DNA of 64,000 nucleotides. Origin: Bacillus sp. (in: firmicutes) (GTDB taxonomy: Bacteria > Bacillota > Bacilli > Bacillales > Bacillaceae). How positions within the stretch are numbered: position 1 is the stretch's first letter; each line of letters begins with the position of its first letter. Where the stretch lies: contig JAPSLU010000001.1 of NCBI GenBank assembly GCA_031180405.1, positions 1-64,000 on the forward strand. Direction: 5' to 3'. A program made the translations under genes and the position numbers. This document shows, in pieces, positions 60,577-64,000 of the stretch. The notes below the pieces were generated by a model. The model was given only the letters and a program-made list of their open reading frames with translations. It had not been told where the DNA came from and ran no database searches.

Positions 60577-61347
60577 ATGTCTAGTTTATTTGATTTAACA
60601 GGGAAAACAGCTGTAGCAATTGGTGGAAACAGCGTATTAGGTTCATCAATTGCAAAAGGGCTTTCAGAGCATGGAGCAGCTATTGCTATTGTTGGCCGTA
60701 ATTTTGAAAAGGCTAATCAAGTTGTAGCAGAAATTGAAGAAGCTGGTGGTACAGCAAAAGCATTCCAAGCAGATGTAGGCTCCCGAGAATCTTTGGAAAA
60801 GGTAGTAAAGGAAATTGAAGATTGGTCTGGTGGCTTCGATATTCTTCTTAATGCACCTGGAAAAAATAGCACAACTCCTTTCTTTGAATTAAGTGATGAA
60901 GAATGGGACGATATTATGGATGTTAACTTAAAAGGCATGATGATTACATGTCAAATTTTCGCAAAGAAAATGATTGACCAAGGAAGAAAGGGAAGTATCA
61001 TTAATATTTCTTCTGTTTCATCAACAACTCCTCTTTCTAAAGTGTTTACGTATTCAGTTTCGAAAGCGGGAGTAAATAGCATGACCCAGTACTTAGCACG
61101 AGAGTTTGCTCCGAATAACATACGTGTAAATGCAATTATCCCTGGTTTCTTCCCAGCAGAGCAAAATCGAAAAATATTAAGTGAAGAACGTGTTGAGTCC
61201 ATTATGAATCATACTCCAATGAAGCGTTTCGGAAGCCCGGATGAACTTCAAGGTGCAGCGATTTGGCTTGCTTCAGAGAATGCTTCTAGTTTTGTAACAG
61301 GAGCTCTTATCCGTGTTGATGGTGGTTTTGGAAGTATGACGATTTAA
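60577..61347 (+). CDS. SDR-family oxidoreductase, probable D-mannonate oxidoreductase (fructuronate reductase, YjmF-like)
   Basis: LFDLTGKTAVAIGGNSVLGSSIAKGL, YSVSKAGV, IPGFFPAEQNRKIL; start at MSSLFDL behind GAGGGGG. Confidence 0.85.
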   Translation: MSSLFDLTGKTAVAIGGNSVLGSSIAKGLSEHGAAIAIVGRNFEKANQVVAEIEEAGGTAKAFQADVGSRESLEKVVKEIEDWSGGFDILLNAPGKNSTTPFFELSDEEWDDIMDVNLKGMMITCQIFAKKMIDQGRKGSIINISSVSSTTPLSKVFTYSVSKAGVNSMTQYLAREFAPNNIRVNAIIPGFFPAEQNRKILSEERVESIMNHTPMKRFGSPDELQGAAIWLASENASSFVTGALIRVDGGFGSMTI

Positions 61348-61423
61348 CCAACTTTTTATAGATCTATATTTTAGATATAATATAGTAGGAATTTACTAGT
61401 TTAATAGAAAGGAGAAGACAACG

Positions 61424-62221
61424 ATGAATGAAAAACTTCTTAGCTTAAAGTCTATTCTCCGAGAGATGGAATCAGTTGTTGTTGCGTTTTCAGGTGGAGT
61501 TGATAGTACCTTTTTGTTAAAAGTAGCTGTTGATACATTAGGACCAGAACGAGTTTTAGCCGTCACAGCAGATTCTGAAACGTATCCTTCGAGTGAGCTT
61601 CAAGAGGCAAAAGAATTAGCAAAAAAAATTGGTGCAACTCATACTGTCATTGAAACATCCGAACTTGCTATACCAGGCTACACAGAAAATGATCGGAATC
61701 GATGCTATTTCTGCAAAAACAGCTTATTTGAACATATCATCCCAATTATGGAAAAAGAGGGTTTTCAGAATATTGTTTATGGAGTTATTGCTGACGATTT
61801 AAACGAATTTCGACCTGGGATGAAAGCAGCGAAAGAAAAGGGTATTCGTGGCCCTTTACAAGAGGCTAACTTATTTAAAGATGAAATAAGGGAGCTATCA
61901 AGGGAATTCGAGTTACCAACATGGAATAAGCCTTCGTTTGCATGCCTATCTTCTAGAATTGCATACGGAGAAAAAATTACGATTGAGAAGCTAACAAAAG
62001 TAGAGAAAGCAGAAGCATACTTAAAAACATTAAAGATCCGTCAAGTTCGAGTTCGAACACACCAGGAGATGGCACGAATTGAAGTAGAGCCAAACGATAT
62101 GAAAATTGTCCTTGAGCATCATGACACAATCGTACATGAACTAACTAAATACGGATATAAGTATATAACATTAGATTTAGTTGGATATAAGAGCGGTAGT
62201 ATGAATAAGGTTCTTTCATAA
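61424..62221 (+). CDS. larE: ATP-dependent sacrificial sulfur transferase LarE
   Basis: VVVAFSGGVDSTFLLKVA PP-loop; NRCYFCKNSLFEHI; NKPSFACLSSRIAYGEKIT. Confidence 0.92.
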   Translation: MNEKLLSLKSILREMESVVVAFSGGVDSTFLLKVAVDTLGPERVLAVTADSETYPSSELQEAKELAKKIGATHTVIETSELAIPGYTENDRNRCYFCKNSLFEHIIPIMEKEGFQNIVYGVIADDLNEFRPGMKAAKEKGIRGPLQEANLFKDEIRELSREFELPTWNKPSFACLSSRIAYGEKITIEKLTKVEKAEAYLKTLKIRQVRVRTHQEMARIEVEPNDMKIVLEHHDTIVHELTKYGYKYITLDLVGYKSGSMNKVLS

Positions 62222-62296
62222 GGCTTTGGAATTTATCCAAGGCCTTTTCTATGGAAAAATAGTAGAAACCATATTGTTGAAGGGGAAGATGAACTT

Positions 62297-63769
62297 ATGG
62301 CAAAAGAATTTGTTATGGGACTTGATATTGGAACCACTAGTGTGAAAGCGGTCATTTTTGATTTAAAGGGAAAAGTCATTTCGGATTCAGAAGAAATGAT
62401 TACATCATTTTACCCGCAACAAGGGTGGGTTGAGCAAGATCCAGTCGAAATCGAACAACTTGCTGTACAAGCAGTACGTGGTGCGATGAAGGAAGCTAAT
62501 ATTGATAAGGACGAACTTTTCACAATTGGATTTTCTTCTGCTATGCATTCGCTAGTGTGTGTAGGCGAGGATCATCAACCATTATCCAAAGCTCTCATTT
62601 GGGCAGACGGAAGAAGTAGTGAACTAGCGGAAAAATTGAAACAACAACATGGAGCGAGGGTTTTTCAAAAAACAGGAGTTCCAATTCATCCAATGACTCC
62701 CCTTACGAAATTACTTTGGATGGAAGAGGTAGAATATGAACCATATCAAAAGGCTAGTTATTTTCTATCTATTAAAGAATATGTTCTCTTAAAATGGTTT
62801 AATAAACGTGTAGTGGATTATTCAATGGCGACTGCATCGGGTTTATTTAATGCACATACACTTAATTGGGATTGTGAATTACTAGAAATGACAGGTATAA
62901 GGAAGGAACAGCTCTCAGAAGTGGTTCCACCTACTACAGTTTTAACTGGGATAAAAGAAGAGCTTGCTGATGAAATGGGCATATCACATGATCTATCATT
63001 TGTCATAGGAGCAGCAGATGGACAGTTAGCAAACTTGGGTATTGGTGCTATAACATCTGGGGAAGTGGCAATTACGGCAGGAACAAGTGGTGCCATCAGA
63101 CAATTTACAACTGGTTTCAACGTATCAGAAAACCGTGAAACATTCTGCTATACCTTTACTGAAGATTATTCTATTATTGGTGGACCAACAAATAATGGTG
63201 GAATCGCGTTACAATGGTTGAAGGAACTTTTAGGCTATGAAGGAAGCTTTGATGATTTTACAAAAGAAGCAGAGAAGGTAGCTCCAGGTGCAGAAGGATT
63301 ACTTTTTCATCCTTATATTAATGGTGAGAGAGCACCAATATGGAATCAACAAGCAAAAGGTAATTTTTACGGAATGAGTATTACTCATAAGAAGGAACAT
63401 TTTGTACGTGCCGTTTTAGAAGGAATTACATTTAACCTCTATCAAATAGGCCAAAGTTTAGAAAGATTAGCAGGTGCACCTGATAAGATTTATGTAAATG
63501 GTGGTTTGTCTAGATCTACATTATGGCTTCAAATGCTAGCTGATGTATTTGGAAAAGATGTCTATGTTTCTGAGAGCCATCATAGTGCTGCATGGGGGGC
63601 TGCGTGGACAGGATTAGTAGCTCTTGGTAAAGTGCCTTCTTTTGAGGAAATAAAAGAAAATATCCCGATGAATGCGCCTATTATACCAAATGAGGATCGC
63701 CATAAAACATATAAAAAAATCTATAATAAATATGAATTGTTAGCTAGTGACATAGCAAAGCATTTTTAA
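62297..63769 (+). CDS. gntK: Gluconokinase (FGGY family)
   Basis: MGLDIGTTSVKAVIFD; FSSAMHSLVCV; GVPIHPMTPLTKLLW; IGGPTNNGGIALQW; HPYINGERAPIWN as in B. subtilis GntK. Confidence 0.9.
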   Translation: MAKEFVMGLDIGTTSVKAVIFDLKGKVISDSEEMITSFYPQQGWVEQDPVEIEQLAVQAVRGAMKEANIDKDELFTIGFSSAMHSLVCVGEDHQPLSKALIWADGRSSELAEKLKQQHGARVFQKTGVPIHPMTPLTKLLWMEEVEYEPYQKASYFLSIKEYVLLKWFNKRVVDYSMATASGLFNAHTLNWDCELLEMTGIRKEQLSEVVPPTTVLTGIKEELADEMGISHDLSFVIGAADGQLANLGIGAITSGEVAITAGTSGAIRQFTTGFNVSENRETFCYTFTEDYSIIGGPTNNGGIALQWLKELLGYEGSFDDFTKEAEKVAPGAEGLLFHPYINGERAPIWNQQAKGNFYGMSITHKKEHFVRAVLEGITFNLYQIGQSLERLAGAPDKIYVNGGLSRSTLWLQMLADVFGKDVYVSESHHSAAWGAAWTGLVALGKVPSFEEIKENIPMNAPIIPNEDRHKTYKKIYNKYELLASDIAKHF

Positions 63770-63817
63770 TAACATCATAATAGAAGAAAGTAGCTAAAAT
63801 TAAGGTGAGTGAAGATA

Positions 63818-64000
63818 ATGCTTGAAGATATTTTAAAACAGGTTCAAACAGGGTCGCTAAGTATCGAGGAAGCCAAGGGGAAACTTTCAACATATGAGAA
63901 TTTAGGGTTTGCGAAGGTTGATCATCATCGCAAGAAACGCCAGGGTTTCCCGGAGGTCGTATACGGTGAAGGAAAAACGAAGGAACAAATTCTTTCAATT
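63818..64000 (+). CDS. larB: LarB (pyridinium-3,5-biscarboxylic acid mononucleotide synthase), truncated by window end
   Basis: MLEDILKQVQTGSLSIEEAKGKLSTYENLGFAKVDHHRKKRQGFPEVVYGEGKTKEQILSI; not in ORF track. Confidence 0.88.
   Translation, partial: MLEDILKQVQTGSLSIEEAKGKLSTYENLGFAKVDHHRKKRQGFPEVVYGEGKTKEQILSI

Noticed and set aside
62818-63120. 100-aa antisense ORF in gntK
   Set aside because: Shadow ORF; gntK motifs on + strand are clear.

Overview
64 kb of a low-GC Bacillaceae-type (Bacillus/Metabacillus-like) chromosome, mostly carbohydrate catabolism on the + strand. In order: ABC ATPase remnant; MgtC; GTP cyclohydrolase II; MarR + T-box tyrosyl-tRNA synthetase; PspA operon; MacAB/YknXYZ-like ABC exporter with a cadherin-like secreted protein; sugar module A (GH1, two Gfo/Idh/MocA dehydrogenases, ABC permeases, YesM/YesN-type two-component system, binding protein, esterase); glpP-glpK-glpD; LacI + TRAP transporter + GH31; MerR/adh; Mn-catalase; gndA; sugar module B (YesL-like protein, ABC transporter, YesM/YesN pair, AraC, fused TIM-barrel/Gfo protein, further Gfo and TIM-barrel enzymes); and a ROK-linked operon uxaC - larA-like - SDR - larE - gntK - larB (cut by the window end). 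Main finding: the last operon reads as a nickel-pincer-nucleotide dependent glucuronate to gluconate shunt (fructuronate -> mannonate -> gluconate -> 6-phosphogluconate) that would bypass mannonate dehydratase and KDG. It is tied to gndA by a 27-bp operator-like site present in front of both units (26/27 identical on opposite strands). Also notable: a three-site regulon motif held exactly 39 nt from the -10 box in module A; a dispersed 130-bp structured repeat family with compensatory arm changes, short internally deleted derivatives and solo tails; and a 21-bp periodic array. All assignments come from reading the sequence and recalled family motifs; no database search was run.
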